The notes below the pieces were generated by a model. That model saw nothing but the letters and a program-made list of their open reading frames with translations. It had not been told where the DNA came from and did no database searches. Position numbers and translations under genes: made by a program. A stretch of 64,000 bases of DNA from Tychonema sp. LEGE 06208. GTDB lineage: Bacteria > Cyanobacteriota > Cyanobacteriia > Cyanobacteriales > Microcoleaceae. The stretch lies in the NCBI RefSeq assembly GCF_015207505.1, contig NZ_JADEWT010000016.1, positions 1 to 64,000 of the forward strand, written 5' to 3'. Position 1 is the first letter of the stretch. Each line of letters opens with the position of its first letter. This document shows positions 44,278 through 56,770 of this stretch, in pieces.

Positions 44278-45423
44278 ATGATTGGTATTTATACAGAAAT
44301 TGAACAGGGGAAGCGGTGGCTCGATCGCCATCGGGGACAGCAACCGATATTTGCCTGCGTGTTAGGATTCACGGCGACAGGCTTAATTCCGGGGATTTCG
44401 GCGGCCGGAGCAACACCGCGCGATCGACAGTTTACTTGTTTGGCGGATGCAGAATTTTTGTATAACGGCCCCCAACCATCGCCCCAATATCCTTTGCCGC
44501 CCCTAGAAGCTGGTGCTTCTCCGGTACTGATCTCTCGCGCTGTAGTCGAAGCTTTGGAAATTCCCCTTTACCTGTTTAATGCTGGTTTACCCCTGTCGCC
44601 TCCCGTACCTGCAATTGATTTGGGCGGTACTCCAGCAAAATGTCTGATTTCTGGAAATGCTTTAGAACTCGAAACAGTCAAATATTTGCTGGAAGAAGGG
44701 TTAATTTGGGGAGCTAAATTAGCCGCCCAAACTAATGGCAGTTATTTAATTTTAGGGGAGTGCGTAGTTGGGGGAACTACTACTGCTTTGGCCGTGTTAA
44801 TGGGTTTGGAAATTGCGGCGGCGGGAAAAGTGAACAGTTCTCACCCTCGCTGCAATCACGCTCAAAAATTGGCTGCGGTGACAGCGGGACTCAATAATGC
44901 TAAGTGGAAAATTGGCGGAGAAAATAGCACTCCCCTGGATTTGGTAGCGGCGGTGGGCGATCCGATGCAGATAGCGGTGGCGGGAATGGCGATCGCCGCG
45001 AGTCGGACTTGTGGTGTGCTCTTGGCTGGCGGCACGCAAATGCTGGCAGTCTACGCTTTGATTGAAGCCTTAGCGCGGGAATATGCTCTGTTATGGTGTC
45101 CCGAACAAGTCACGGTGGGGACTACGCGCTGGGTGGTCGAAGACCCGACAGGGGACACGGTAGGACTTGCTAAGGATATCGGCGGTGTGCCTCTGTTGGC
45201 GGCGCAGCTCAGTTTTGCGGGTTCTCGTTACGGGCAACTGCAGGCTTACGATCGCGGGTATGTTAAAGAGGGTGTCGGTGCCGGAGCGTGCGCGATCGCC
45301 AGCGGGCTGAGTGCAAATTGGACTCCGGCTCAACTTCTCCAAGCTGTTGAAGCTCTAGCCTCGCGATGCGAAATTAAACATGAGACGAATCTTCTCAAAG
45401 CTAGGGGAGTATCTGATACATAA
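44278..45423 (+). CDS. UPF0284 family protein (archaeal-type CobT-like)
   Basis: A 381-residue protein of the UPF0284/TIGR00303 family, related to nicotinate-nucleotide:dimethylbenzimidazole phosphoribosyltransferase. Typical features are CVLGFTATGLIPGISAAGATP, LGECVVGGTTTALAVLMGL, VGDPMQIAVAGMAIAAS and LLAGGTQMLAVYAL. A role in cobamide lower-ligand activation is inferred from the family and not proven. No cobalamin riboswitch is seen; the entire upstream region is heptamer repeat, ending next to the start codon. Confidence 0.88.
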   Translation: MIGIYTEIEQGKRWLDRHRGQQPIFACVLGFTATGLIPGISAAGATPRDRQFTCLADAEFLYNGPQPSPQYPLPPLEAGASPVLISRAVVEALEIPLYLFNAGLPLSPPVPAIDLGGTPAKCLISGNALELETVKYLLEEGLIWGAKLAAQTNGSYLILGECVVGGTTTALAVLMGLEIAAAGKVNSSHPRCNHAQKLAAVTAGLNNAKWKIGGENSTPLDLVAAVGDPMQIAVAGMAIAASRTCGVLLAGGTQMLAVYALIEALAREYALLWCPEQVTVGTTRWVVEDPTGDTVGLAKDIGGVPLLAAQLSFAGSRYGQLQAYDRGYVKEGVGAGACAIASGLSANWTPAQLLQAVEALASRCEIKHETNLLKARGVSDT

Positions 45424-45874
45424 ACCGCAGATGCAACACAGATCGACGCAGATAATTTTAGATAATTTATAATTTTTGCAAGAGGTATATTTTAGGGTTA
45501 TATCGGGGGGCGATCGCACTCAAGCACTCAAGCAAAAAAATACTTTTTACCAAGCCGGAGATGCTCGAAGCAGCCTGCAAAGATCCAACTTTTAGGAATT
45601 AAACATTAAAAATTTCGATACGCCCCTCAAACTGTGAAGCTACTTGTGTCGCTCAACCCGCTTCATTTTAGCTAGATAATTATATCATTTTCTGTAGCAT
45701 TTGGGCTCTCAGATTTACAGAATTTCCTACACCATATTTCGCTTAGATGCAGTGTTTTTCATGCTAATTGCGGGAGAGAAAAAACTCCATGCAATCTCTC
45801 TATAAGTTGACGAGCCGAAATTTACGCTACTTGTATTTTTTCTGCAATTAATGCCCAATCGCCAGCAGCAATAT
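45424..45874. other. Intergenic region between convergent genes
   Basis: No gene is seen. The CACTCAAGCAAAAAAATAC stretch (about 45522-45543) loosely resembles CACTCAAACAAAAATGC near 52552, a possible degenerate dispersed repeat. Confidence 0.45.
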
Positions 45875-46273
45875 TTAATTAGACCCGCCTACGTGGTGCG
45901 AGTATATTCTTTTGGAGAGCAACTGTTCTTCTAAGGCTGCAATTCGATTGTATGCTGCTGTTAGCTGAGCAGTGAGGCGCTGGATTTGAATTTCTGTGCT
46001 GTGCTCTTTTTCAAAGCTTTGAGAATTCTTGTCGAAGTAGCTGTCATCTAACAGTACGTCCTTGTGTTCGAGGAACAAGTCGAGACGGCTGTAGGTTTGA
46101 TCTGACGAGGTTTGGTCATTTCCTACCGTTCCAGGGCGATCGTCGATCTGCCGCTGGGCCTGCTTCCTTTCCGTCGCCGACTCTAATAACTTTTCATTGA
46201 GATTTTCTATGAGTTTGTACAGGGCCTCGACTTGTTGACTCAATACTGTAACTTGCTGGCGTAGCGCTTCCAT
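45875..46273 (-). CDS. Small coiled-coil protein
   Basis: A 132-residue protein from ATG 46273 (MEALRQQVTVLSQQVEAL), chosen over the upstream ATG 46345 because the heptad pattern begins here. Two coiled coils, residues 1-40 and 95-125, are separated by a polar linker. The sequence has no catalytic motif. Function unknown; possibly a cytoskeletal or scaffold-type factor, by composition only. Confidence 0.6.
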   Translation of the reverse strand: MEALRQQVTVLSQQVEALYKLIENLNEKLLESATERKQAQRQIDDRPGTVGNDQTSSDQTYSRLDLFLEHKDVLLDDSYFDKNSQSFEKEHSTEIQIQRLTAQLTAAYNRIAALEEQLLSKRIYSHHVGGSN

Positions 46274-46865
46274 ACCATCATCCTTTGGCTCGTGACTTAT
46301 ATCTTTACATTCTAGGGAAATCTTTACATAACTGGCATTTATCACTAAATTATTTAATTTTTGAGGTAATTGTTGTGTTTCAAATCCTGACGGTAGATTT
46401 AGGGACTCAGTTTCAGGATTTTAGATTTGAGATTTGAGATTTTAGCTTGTCTTGGAGGCTGAAACGAGGTTTGTTAACCCCGACACTTCGTTCTAACCTT
46501 TAATCAGAATTATACAATCAGGTTTCTGCGAGTTGGATGGCGGAGTCTTCCGTTAAATTAATTGTGCGCCACCAGCGCTTTCGGTAAAACAAACTCCGAT
46601 CGCACCAAAACCTAGTACAATGGCTCTGTGTTTCAGAAAGAAATAAAATACGCTCCCGGACGCATGAAGACCTTCAAACCTGAGTTTTTTTTACCCTGAC
46701 TGCGGGTAGCGTGAGAATAATTTTCTCTAAAAACAAAGGTGACGGGTGCCCGCGCCTCCTAGAGTAAAACAACTCAGCGCCAAATACCGGACTCAATAAA
46801 CTATTATTTTTATGGCGGCTGAATACAACACGATCGCTTAATATTTAGATAAAACGGGTTCACAG
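46274..46865. other. Divergent intergenic region, nothing recognised
   Basis: Contains short TTTTAGATTTGAGA repeats near 46420 and no coding region. Promoters of the coiled-coil gene and the lipoprotein gene must lie here. Confidence 0.45.
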
Positions 46866-47975
46866 GTGAAACGAAGGTCTTTGCTATTGGGTGCAGCCAC
46901 CCTAACTTTAAGTCAATTGGCGGCAGGATGCGACTCGAAGCCCATTCTCAAAATTCGATCGCTCAAAAACGGTATTCCGGCCCAACTCGCAAGCAAATTT
47001 AGCCGCGACTTACAACCGTCTCCGGTTTTGCAGGTAACGCAGGAAGCACAATTAAAAGAATTATTCGCGCTGTTGCAGCAGTGGAAACGAATTCCGAAAG
47101 CCAAAAATCAAGCTGACTTGGTGATGTTGGGAGATTATTGGCTGACTTTGGCAATTCGGCAAAAATTGATTCAGCCGATCGATCCTGCTAAATTTGATAA
47201 TTGGTCAAAATTGCCCGAAAGATGGCAAAAACTCGTCCGGCGCAACGATGACGGACAATTGGACGCTAAAGGTCAAATTTGGGCGGCACCTTACCGCTGG
47301 GGAAGTACGGTAATTGCCTATCGAACCGACAAATTTAAGGCTTTGGGGTGGACTCCGACAGATTGGAGTGACTTGTGGAAGCCCGAATTGCGCGATCGAA
47401 TTTCTCTACCGGATAGCGCCAGAGAAGTTATCGGTTTAACCTTAAAAAAACTGGGAAAATCTTACAATACGCAGCAATTAGATCGAGTTCCAAACCTCAA
47501 AAAAGAACTCACAAATCTGAACGCACAAGTTAAATTTTACAGTTCCGACGCTTACCTGCAACCGTTGGTTTTAGGCGATACTTGGTTAGCTGTCGGTTCA
47601 TCTGGAGACTTGCTGCCACTGCTACAAACTCAAAAGGATCTTGCTTTAGTAATTCCGGTTTCGGGAACTGCACTTTGGACGGATTTGTGGGTAGAACCCG
47701 CCTCGAAAAAAGCAGTTTCGTTAGCATCAAAATGGATTGATTTTTGCTTGCAGCCTCAAATTGCGCCTCAGTTATCTTTGCTGGCTAAGGCTAGTTCGCC
47801 GATAATTGTCGGCATGAAACCCGAGGATTTGCCTGCGGATATTCGCGCTAATCCCGTGCTGTTGCCGCCTACTAAAATTCTTGCTGCTAGCGACTTTATG
47901 CTGCCTTTCGGGGAGGCGGGGATTCAGCAATATCGATCGCTCTGGCAAGAAATTCGGCAAGTAGTGAGAACTTAA
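46866..47975 (+). CDS. Polyamine/iron-type extracellular solute-binding lipoprotein
   Basis: A 369-residue periplasmic binding protein. The N-terminus MKRRSLLLGAATLTLSQ has a twin-arginine-like RR and a lipobox LAAGC, with Cys22 as the lipidated residue. The mature part shows the family 1 binding-protein fold: AAPYRWGSTVIAYRTDKF, WSDLWKPELRDRISLPDSAREVI, WLAVGSSGDLLPLL and SKWIDFCLQPQIAPQ, most like PotD/spermidine-putrescine binding proteins. The ligand is unproven. No ABC permease or ATPase lies nearby, so it is an orphan component here. Start GTG 46866. Confidence 0.85.
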   Translation: MKRRSLLLGAATLTLSQLAAGCDSKPILKIRSLKNGIPAQLASKFSRDLQPSPVLQVTQEAQLKELFALLQQWKRIPKAKNQADLVMLGDYWLTLAIRQKLIQPIDPAKFDNWSKLPERWQKLVRRNDDGQLDAKGQIWAAPYRWGSTVIAYRTDKFKALGWTPTDWSDLWKPELRDRISLPDSAREVIGLTLKKLGKSYNTQQLDRVPNLKKELTNLNAQVKFYSSDAYLQPLVLGDTWLAVGSSGDLLPLLQTQKDLALVIPVSGTALWTDLWVEPASKKAVSLASKWIDFCLQPQIAPQLSLLAKASSPIIVGMKPEDLPADIRANPVLLPPTKILAASDFMLPFGEAGIQQYRSLWQEIRQVVRT

Positions 47976-48058
47976 AATCTAGGGTGCGTCAGTCGCCAGC
48001 CCAAAAGCGCCGAGAAAATCATCAAAACTGACACACCTTAAACCGTAGGGTTCGTCAG

Positions 48059-48373
48059 TCACCAGTTGTACCTGTATGGTGCGTCAGCTCTTAGATTCTC
48101 TACTACTACTAAGGGTGAATTTTCAGGTAAACAAAAATCCTGACCTTTTTTGTGAGGCGTGTATCCTTGTGCTAAGGCATGGAGAATTACCTCACGTACC
48201 AGCACAGGCGTAATAGCTTGATAATCATCAGAAAAACCTGTCGTCAATTTCTAAGCAGGATTATCATATAACTCTACGTACAAACCAATGCCGTAATCGT
48301 CGCGTGAAATAAGCCAACGATATTTTTCCCCGTTTATGGTGATACTACGTGAAGCTTTTTTAGGAAATGCCAT
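48059..48373 (-). pseudogene. Small cyanobacterial hypothetical gene interrupted by one stop
   Basis: From ATG 48373 the frame reads MAFPKKASRSITINGEKYRW, LISRDDYGIGLYVELYDNPA, a TAG, then KLTTGFSDDYQAITPVLVRE and VILHALAQGYTPHKKGQDF. The frame is otherwise intact over 105 codons. A single CAG-to-TAG change explains the break. The domain is a short beta-rich protein followed by a helix; no function is known. GTGCGTCAG-type repeats flank both ends. Confidence 0.75.
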
Positions 48374-48465
48374 TTTTTGTCTGTTATTTTGTTAGCTAAA
48401 ATGTAGAGTGCGTCAGCTTTTGATTTATCGATTATCCCAAAAATCTCTCTAGCTGACGCACCCTA

Positions 48466-48996
48466 CTAAAAGCCTTTCTTTTTGCCTCTAAGTCCTGGAT
48501 TTGAGAGAGAATCTAAATCAATTTTACAGTTAAGCCGATCGCCCTTGCACGAATAAACCGCCAAAGCCTTCCCTTGACGGTTGCAAACTCGCAGATTGTA
48601 ACCGTATTCGCTCGAAACCGTGCCGAAGCGGTTGACAAACTGATAGCGTTCGATATAGTCTAGCAAACTCCACAGTTGGCGGTTGACGATGATGATTACC
48701 AAAGCGTTATCGCGATCGACAAACCAGCGATCGAGCAATTTGCCACCAAACAGTTTTTCAGCTAACCACAGACTCGGCACGCTTGGTTCGGCTTGCGAAA
48801 GCGGCGGCGACGGGAAATTCGCAATGTCACCAGTCGGGCAAAACCGCTGCTGGGAATACGCCGCAGATTGTCCCCACAGCAAGGCCGTGATGCAGGTAGA
48901 ACTGGCAATTGAGAACAAAAATAAACTTTTTGTCAAAATGCTAGGTCTGCGGGGGAAATCTTGATTTATGTGGGGCAATTTGTGGTAATTCATCAT
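48466..48996 (-). CDS. Secreted hypothetical protein
   Basis: A 176-residue protein with an N-terminal hydrophobic stretch (SLFLFSIASSTCITALLWGQ) followed by SAAYSQQ, a probable signal peptide. The mature part has four Cys (RFCPTG, VCNRQG, YSCKGDRLNC) that could pair. It starts 20 bp after the end of the large Cache/PAS kinase gene on the same strand and is probably co-transcribed. Family not recognised. Confidence 0.65.
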   Translation of the reverse strand: MMNYHKLPHINQDFPRRPSILTKSLFLFSIASSTCITALLWGQSAAYSQQRFCPTGDIANFPSPPLSQAEPSVPSLWLAEKLFGGKLLDRWFVDRDNALVIIIVNRQLWSLLDYIERYQFVNRFGTVSSEYGYNLRVCNRQGKALAVYSCKGDRLNCKIDLDSLSNPGLRGKKKGF

Positions 48997-49016
48997 ATTT
49001 TATGGCGACAAAAAAG

Positions 49017-52280
<3,264 letters not shown>

Positions 52281-52725
52281 TAATCTGGAATTATCAATTT
52301 GAGACGTGAGATTTGAAGTCCAATTCGGTTAATCAATCATCATAAAATTCTTCGGTTTTGCCCTGCCTAACCCAGTAATAAAATAATCGGTATTTCAGAA
52401 AATGGTTGTTTTTTTCGTTCGATCTGATTGTGTTATTTAGTTGTTTTTACATATTATTTTGGCTCTTATTTAAAGTGTGTTGGAAGCATCCAAACAGGCG
52501 CTTTCACAAAAGTGTTTGCGCTTAGATGTAGGCTGGGCTGTGTAGGATGCTCGCACTCAAACAAAAATGCTTTTTGCAAAATTGGGATACTAGCGAAGGC
52601 AGTCCCCAAACTAGGTACTTTTGCGATCGACTGTATTGTAAATTTACTTAAAAAAAGTCTAACTTAATTCTGGCATCACTCGACATCGGCTCGATCGAGC
52701 TTTTCCCTGTTTTGGCTGCTTCGCC
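52281..52725. other. Intergenic region, no gene recognised
   Basis: Upstream region of the sensor kinase and downstream region of the aldo/keto reductase gene. No supportable frame or clear terminator. Confidence 0.45.
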
Positions 52726-53856
52726 TCAATCCCACAACCGCCTCCCTGCTTTACCGCCTAGTCGTTGATGAGTATCTTTTAGCAGAGTTGGGATGTCCAA
52801 CTCTTCGGGACATCTGGGCAAACATTCGCCGCAATCGGTGCAGCGGTTGCCTTTGTTGCCGGGAAACCAGTGGCCGGCATTTTCAAACATCGCGTAGCGG
52901 TATTTACCGAAGTCCGTCATGTCGCAGCCAACGGCGAGATTGCGAAGGCGCAACACTTCGGGAATGTTGATGTTTTCCGGGCAAGGCAAACAGGCATAGC
53001 ACTGGCTGCATTTGTCGGTTGCCAAACGATCGACCATAGCTGATTCTAACTTCGCAAATGCAGCGATTTCGCTGTCGGTGAGGGGAAAGTCGCGATCGCA
53101 ATATTTCAGAGGTTGTTCCAATTCTCTCGGATTTGCAGCCCCCACGCTCACAGTCCCAATCCTAGTATCGCTCAGCAAAAACCGATAGTTCAACTCTAAA
53201 GGCGAGAAAGGCGAACACAATTTTGTGAGAGTTTCCGGGGGCGTGTAGAGTTGCCCTCCTTTGTCTGCCGGGGAAATGATGAAAACGCCCATATCTTTGT
53301 CTTTGGCGAGTTGAATTGCGGGGGCGTGGCGCTGAAAAAAATAGTAATAATGCAGATTGACAAATTCAAACAAATCTGTATTAATTGCCGCCAAAATCAG
53401 CTCCAGAGGCCCGTGAGTCGAAAAACCGACGTGCCGAATTCTGCCATCAGCGAGGGCTTTTTGTACGGCGCTCATGCAGCCTGTGGGCGATCGCACGATC
53501 GCCAAATGTTCCCAAACATTCAAACCGTGAATTGCCAGACAGTCGATATAGTCTAGATTCAAGCGTTTGAGAGACGAATCGATGCAGCGTTCCATTGCAG
53601 CAGCATCGTCCGTTGGGGGGATTTTTGTAGTGATGTGGAAGCGCGATCGATCGATCGACAAACCAGCCGAGATGGCCACACCGAGATATTCCTCGCTGCA
53701 ACCGTAACCCGCCGCCGTTTCCAGGTGATTGATTCCCATAGACACCGCCTGTTGTACAGTCTGACGGGCAATTTCCTCAGAAGCCAAATAGCGCATGGTT
53801 CCCAAGGAAAATACAGACAGGTGCAACTGCGTTTTGCCAAACCGTCGATAGCGCAT
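52726..53856 (-). CDS. Aldo/keto reductase with two [4Fe-4S]-type cysteine clusters
   Basis: A 376-residue oxidoreductase. The AKR barrel spans about 1-270 with MRYRRFGKTQLHLSVFSLGT, Tyr in TAAGYGCSEEYLG, Lys in TTKIPP and His in LAIHGLN. The usual catalytic Asp in FDTA is Glu (HLETA), as I recall for the iron-sulfur AKR subgroup. The C-terminus adds CSQCYACLPCPENI and CTDCGECLPRCPEELDIP, cysteine clusters for iron-sulfur centres, so electrons may come from ferredoxin-like sources. The substrate is unknown. It lies 5 bp downstream of the DUF151 gene in the same direction. Confidence 0.9.
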   Translation of the reverse strand: MRYRRFGKTQLHLSVFSLGTMRYLASEEIARQTVQQAVSMGINHLETAAGYGCSEEYLGVAISAGLSIDRSRFHITTKIPPTDDAAAMERCIDSSLKRLNLDYIDCLAIHGLNVWEHLAIVRSPTGCMSAVQKALADGRIRHVGFSTHGPLELILAAINTDLFEFVNLHYYYFFQRHAPAIQLAKDKDMGVFIISPADKGGQLYTPPETLTKLCSPFSPLELNYRFLLSDTRIGTVSVGAANPRELEQPLKYCDRDFPLTDSEIAAFAKLESAMVDRLATDKCSQCYACLPCPENINIPEVLRLRNLAVGCDMTDFGKYRYAMFENAGHWFPGNKGNRCTDCGECLPRCPEELDIPTLLKDTHQRLGGKAGRRLWD

Positions 53857-53861
53857 AAATT

Positions 53862-54368
53862 TTAGGAAGTTTCGCCGGAGCTAAAGCCGCTTCTCTTGAT
53901 CAAATCCTCTGGGCGGAGGTTTGAGATAAATTCCCGGAAGGCGCGGCGTTCGGCCTCATCAGCATCTCGATCGACCGGTATCGAAGCATCGGCGACAACT
54001 TCTTCCATCACCCAGATGGGGCTATTCGTTCGCAGGGCGAGGGCGATCGCGTCACTGGGTCGGGCATCGATCTCTTTTTTAACTTCTCCCTGACGGACAA
54101 TCAGCACGGCATAGAACGTGTTATCTTGCAGCGAGTGAATCACTATCCGCTCCAAAGTAACACTCCAGGCCTCTAAAAAAGTGACCATCAGATCGTGAGT
54201 TAAGGGTCGAGGAGGCTTGTTGCCTTCGAGAGCACTAATAATAGCCTTTGCCTGCTCCTGACCGATATAAATAGGCAAAGCGCGTCGCTCAGTAGCGTCT
54301 CTCAATAGGACAATAGGGCTGCGCGTGGCTGCATCTAAGGCAATTCCAGCGACTTTCATTTCAATCAT
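53862..54368 (-). CDS. Bifunctional nuclease (DUF151) family protein
   Basis: A 168-residue protein of the DUF151/BFN family. Diagnostic segments are MIEMKVAGIALDAATRSPIVLL, LPIYIGQEQAKAIISALEG, RPLTHDLM and the highly conserved EIDARPSDAIALALRTNSPIWV. Family members include proteins with RNase/DNase activity; the cellular role in cyanobacteria is unclear. It precedes the aldo/keto reductase with a 5-bp gap (operon-like) and diverges from ribE. Confidence 0.92.
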   Translation of the reverse strand: MIEMKVAGIALDAATRSPIVLLRDATERRALPIYIGQEQAKAIISALEGNKPPRPLTHDLMVTFLEAWSVTLERIVIHSLQDNTFYAVLIVRQGEVKKEIDARPSDAIALALRTNSPIWVMEEVVADASIPVDRDADEAERRAFREFISNLRPEDLIKRSGFSSGETS

Positions 54369-54593
54369 TCGATCGGCCTCATAGAATTAAGACACTGCAA
54401 GGCGGTAAAGAACTCGGACACAAAAATGACCTGCTAAATCCAGTATGACTCGATCTTCGCCTGAATCTGCAACGGATCGGCATGAGTCGATTTTAGATTT
54501 TAGATTGACTTGGGGGGGAGAGGGGGCGGCCAAAGCTCCTGCGTCTGGTTTGTGGTTTGACTTAAATAAGCGATCGACCAAGGAAAAATAACT

Positions 54594-55307
54594 ATGTTTA
54601 CAGGACTAATTCAATCTCTCGGAAAACTGAAGTCGCTAGGTAACGACTACTTCCAAATTTCCTGCACCTCAAGCAACTCCTACCAGATTTTACAAGATTT
54701 AGCCATTGGAGACAGCGTAGCCGTCGATGGAGTTTGTTTGACAGTAGTAGAAGTTCTGCCGCAAGGTTTTGTCGCCGTCGCTTCGCCAGAAACCCTGCGG
54801 CGCACAACTCTGGGATCGTTCCCCGATGCTTTGGTCAACTTAGAAACCTCCCTGCGCGCCGGTAGCAAATTAGGCGGACATTTTGTGACGGGGCACGTAG
54901 ATGCGATCGGCAGTTTAGCCACATCAACCCAAACCGCCAACGCTTGGGAAATGAAGTTTGCAGCCCCACCAGCAGCCAATTCGGCATGGCAGCGTCAAAT
55001 CGCACCCTACATCGTTTCCAAAGGCAGCATCGCCATCAACGGCATCAGCCTAACCGTCGCCGATTGCGATGCAGACGGAAATTGGTTTGAAATTGCCGTA
55101 ATTCCCCACAGTTTTTCCGAAACCAATCTCAAATATTTGCAACCAGGAAGTTTAGTAAACTTAGAAGCAGATATACTCGGCAAATACGTAGCAAAATTTC
55201 TCCGCAGCGGCCGACAACCGCATCCCGAATCCTGGGAAGAAACCCCCGCAATCAAAAGTTTAGGAACAATTACACCCGAATTCTTAGCCGAACACGGATT
55301 TATGTAA
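54594..55307 (+). CDS. ribE: Riboflavin synthase alpha chain
   Basis: Converts two 6,7-dimethyl-8-ribityllumazine molecules to riboflavin. The 237-residue protein has the two lumazine-binding repeats: MFTGLIQSLGKLKSL ... DSVAVDGVCLTVVEV ... GSKLGGHFVTGHVDAIG, and APYIVSKGSIAINGISLTVAD ... LVNLEADILGKYVAKF. Length and motifs are normal. It is divergent from the DUF151 gene across about 225 bp. No FMN riboswitch was recognised. A tandem duplication begins immediately after the stop codon. Confidence 0.96.
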   Translation: MFTGLIQSLGKLKSLGNDYFQISCTSSNSYQILQDLAIGDSVAVDGVCLTVVEVLPQGFVAVASPETLRRTTLGSFPDALVNLETSLRAGSKLGGHFVTGHVDAIGSLATSTQTANAWEMKFAAPPAANSAWQRQIAPYIVSKGSIAINGISLTVADCDADGNWFEIAVIPHSFSETNLKYLQPGSLVNLEADILGKYVAKFLRSGRQPHPESWEETPAIKSLGTITPEFLAEHGFM

Positions 55308-55949
55308 TCGCAGAACTCGGCGGTTAAAACCGCTACTACAGAAACGAAGTCCGCCTCCGCAGACTAAAGAATAAAGTTGTAGAGTGCGACAGCGAACTAT
55401 TCCATCAATAATCGACCACTCAAAGCTGACGCACCTACTAAAACTAACTTCTCTCTCTGCGCTCTCTGCGCTCTCTGCGGTTCAAAAATCCAAATCTATT
55501 CCTCAACAACATTGTTTTTCTCCCAAAACAAACCCGCCGCAATTCCAGCCTGAGAAACAAAAAACAATGCTGCAATTAATCGCATAACTCGGCAGTTGAA
55601 ACCGCTACTACAGAAACGAAGTCCACCTCCGCGGACTAAAGAATAAAGTTGTAGAGTGCGACAGCGAACTATTCCATCAATAATCGACCACTCAAAGCTG
55701 ACGCATTTACTATAGCGGTTCTCAAAAAAGTTAGGAGAGCCTCATGCCCTATGCCCTATGCCCTATGCCCTATGCCGGATAGTACCTCATCTTTTTGAGA
55801 AAGGCTATAAAACTAACTTCTCCCTCTGCGCTCTCTGCGCTCTCTGCGGTTAAAAAATCCAAATCTATTCCTCAACAACCTTGTTTTTCTCCCAAAACAA
55901 ACCCGCCGCAATTCCCGCCTGAGAAACAAAAAACAATCCTGCAATTAAT
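55305..55949. repeat. Tandem duplication (period 273 bp) covering the ribE-glycosyltransferase gap and the 3' end of the glycosyltransferase
   Basis: Copy 1 (55305-55577) and copy 2 (55578-55949) share TAATCGCAKAACTCGGCRGTT, GTAGAGTGCGACAGCGAAC, CTCTCTGCGCTCTCTGCG and AAAACAAACCCGCCGCAATT. Copy 2 includes the last 28 codons of the glycosyltransferase gene, so copy 1 carries a dead duplicate of that gene's end. Copy 2 alone contains the TATAGC-TIR element, giving an empty/filled site pair. Confidence 0.9.
55713..55807 (+). mobile_element. TATAGC-TIR MITE with ATGCCCT heptamers, copy 3, with TA target duplication
   Basis: The element is TAGCGGTTCTCAAAAAAG ... CTTTTTGAGAAAGGCTA with TA on both sides (55711-55712 and 55808-55809). 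The empty site in duplication copy 1 reads ...CTACTAAAACTAAC, which is exactly the filled site minus the element and one TA. The interior carries tandem TATGCCC heptamers. A TA target duplication is the signature of the IS630/Tc1/mariner superfamily, so a related transposase elsewhere in the genome probably moves it. Confidence 0.88.
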
Positions 55950-56755
55950 AGCTTTTGAATACCCGCTGCGTGGGAAAATGGATAAGCGAGCAAATTCAAA
56001 TAAAACGACGGATGTTGCAATTTCCCCTTAGCCCCGCTGTTCGAGATAATTTTCCCAAACAAAAAAGCACCTCTACCGTAATTGAATTGCTGCCGCCAAA
56101 ATTTGCCCAGAGTTAGGGCGTGAAAGTGATAAACTGTAACTTCAGGACGGTAGACCGCGCAGCCTCCGGCATTGAGCCAGCGAAAGCAAAATTCCCGGTC
56201 TTCTCCCGCCGCTAGCGAAAAAGTCGTGTCAAACCCGCCGATTTTTTGGAAAGCCTCAGCCGAAAGAGCAAAATTGTTAGAAGTGAAAAATTGCGCGCGA
56301 TCGCCAATAGCATTGTAATAACTGTAAAGATAGTCGATCAATTGCTGGCTGGCCGTAGAATAGATGTTATCCTGCAGCGCGTTGACAGTCCGACCTCCAA
56401 TCAAACAATCTGGTGTTTCCATAAATCGCCGTTCCAGATTTCGCAGCCAATCTACCGCCACAGTACAGTCATCGTCAGTAAACACTAAAAATTTGCCCTC
56501 GGCTGCAAAAGCCCCAGTATTTCGCGCCGTAGCCGGGCCAGAATTTGGTTGTGTCAGAAGTCTGAGATTTAGCTGATTGAGAAAAGGAGAAATTGTACTT
56601 TCTACAGATATTTCCGTGCTGTCGTTAACCACAATGACTTGAAACCCATCGCGCGGATATTCTAGTTCAACAAAAGACTGAAGACACTGCGCTAATTTCT
56701 CAGGTCGATTGTAAGTCGGAACAATAATTGAAAATAGAATGTTCGCTTGGTTCAT
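55865..56755 (-). CDS. Family 2 glycosyltransferase
   Basis: A 296-residue GT-A-fold enzyme that would move a sugar from a nucleotide donor, probably in cell-surface polysaccharide synthesis. It shows FSIIVPTYNRPEKLAQCLQSF, VIVVNDSTE, GPATARNTGAF and the metal-binding LVFTDDDCTVAVDWL, then FSLAAGEDREFCFRW. A hydrophobic segment near the C-terminus (LLIAGLFFVSQAGIAAGLFW) may anchor it in the membrane. It starts 15 bp after the upstream membrane protein gene, so the two form an operon. Its last 28 codons lie within the tandem duplication. Confidence 0.92.
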   Translation of the reverse strand: MNQANILFSIIVPTYNRPEKLAQCLQSFVELEYPRDGFQVIVVNDSTEISVESTISPFLNQLNLRLLTQPNSGPATARNTGAFAAEGKFLVFTDDDCTVAVDWLRNLERRFMETPDCLIGGRTVNALQDNIYSTASQQLIDYLYSYYNAIGDRAQFFTSNNFALSAEAFQKIGGFDTTFSLAAGEDREFCFRWLNAGGCAVYRPEVTVYHFHALTLGKFWRQQFNYGRGAFLFGKIISNSGAKGKLQHPSFYLNLLAYPFSHAAGIQKLLIAGLFFVSQAGIAAGLFWEKNKVVEE

Positions 56756-56770
56756 GATAACTAATTACTT

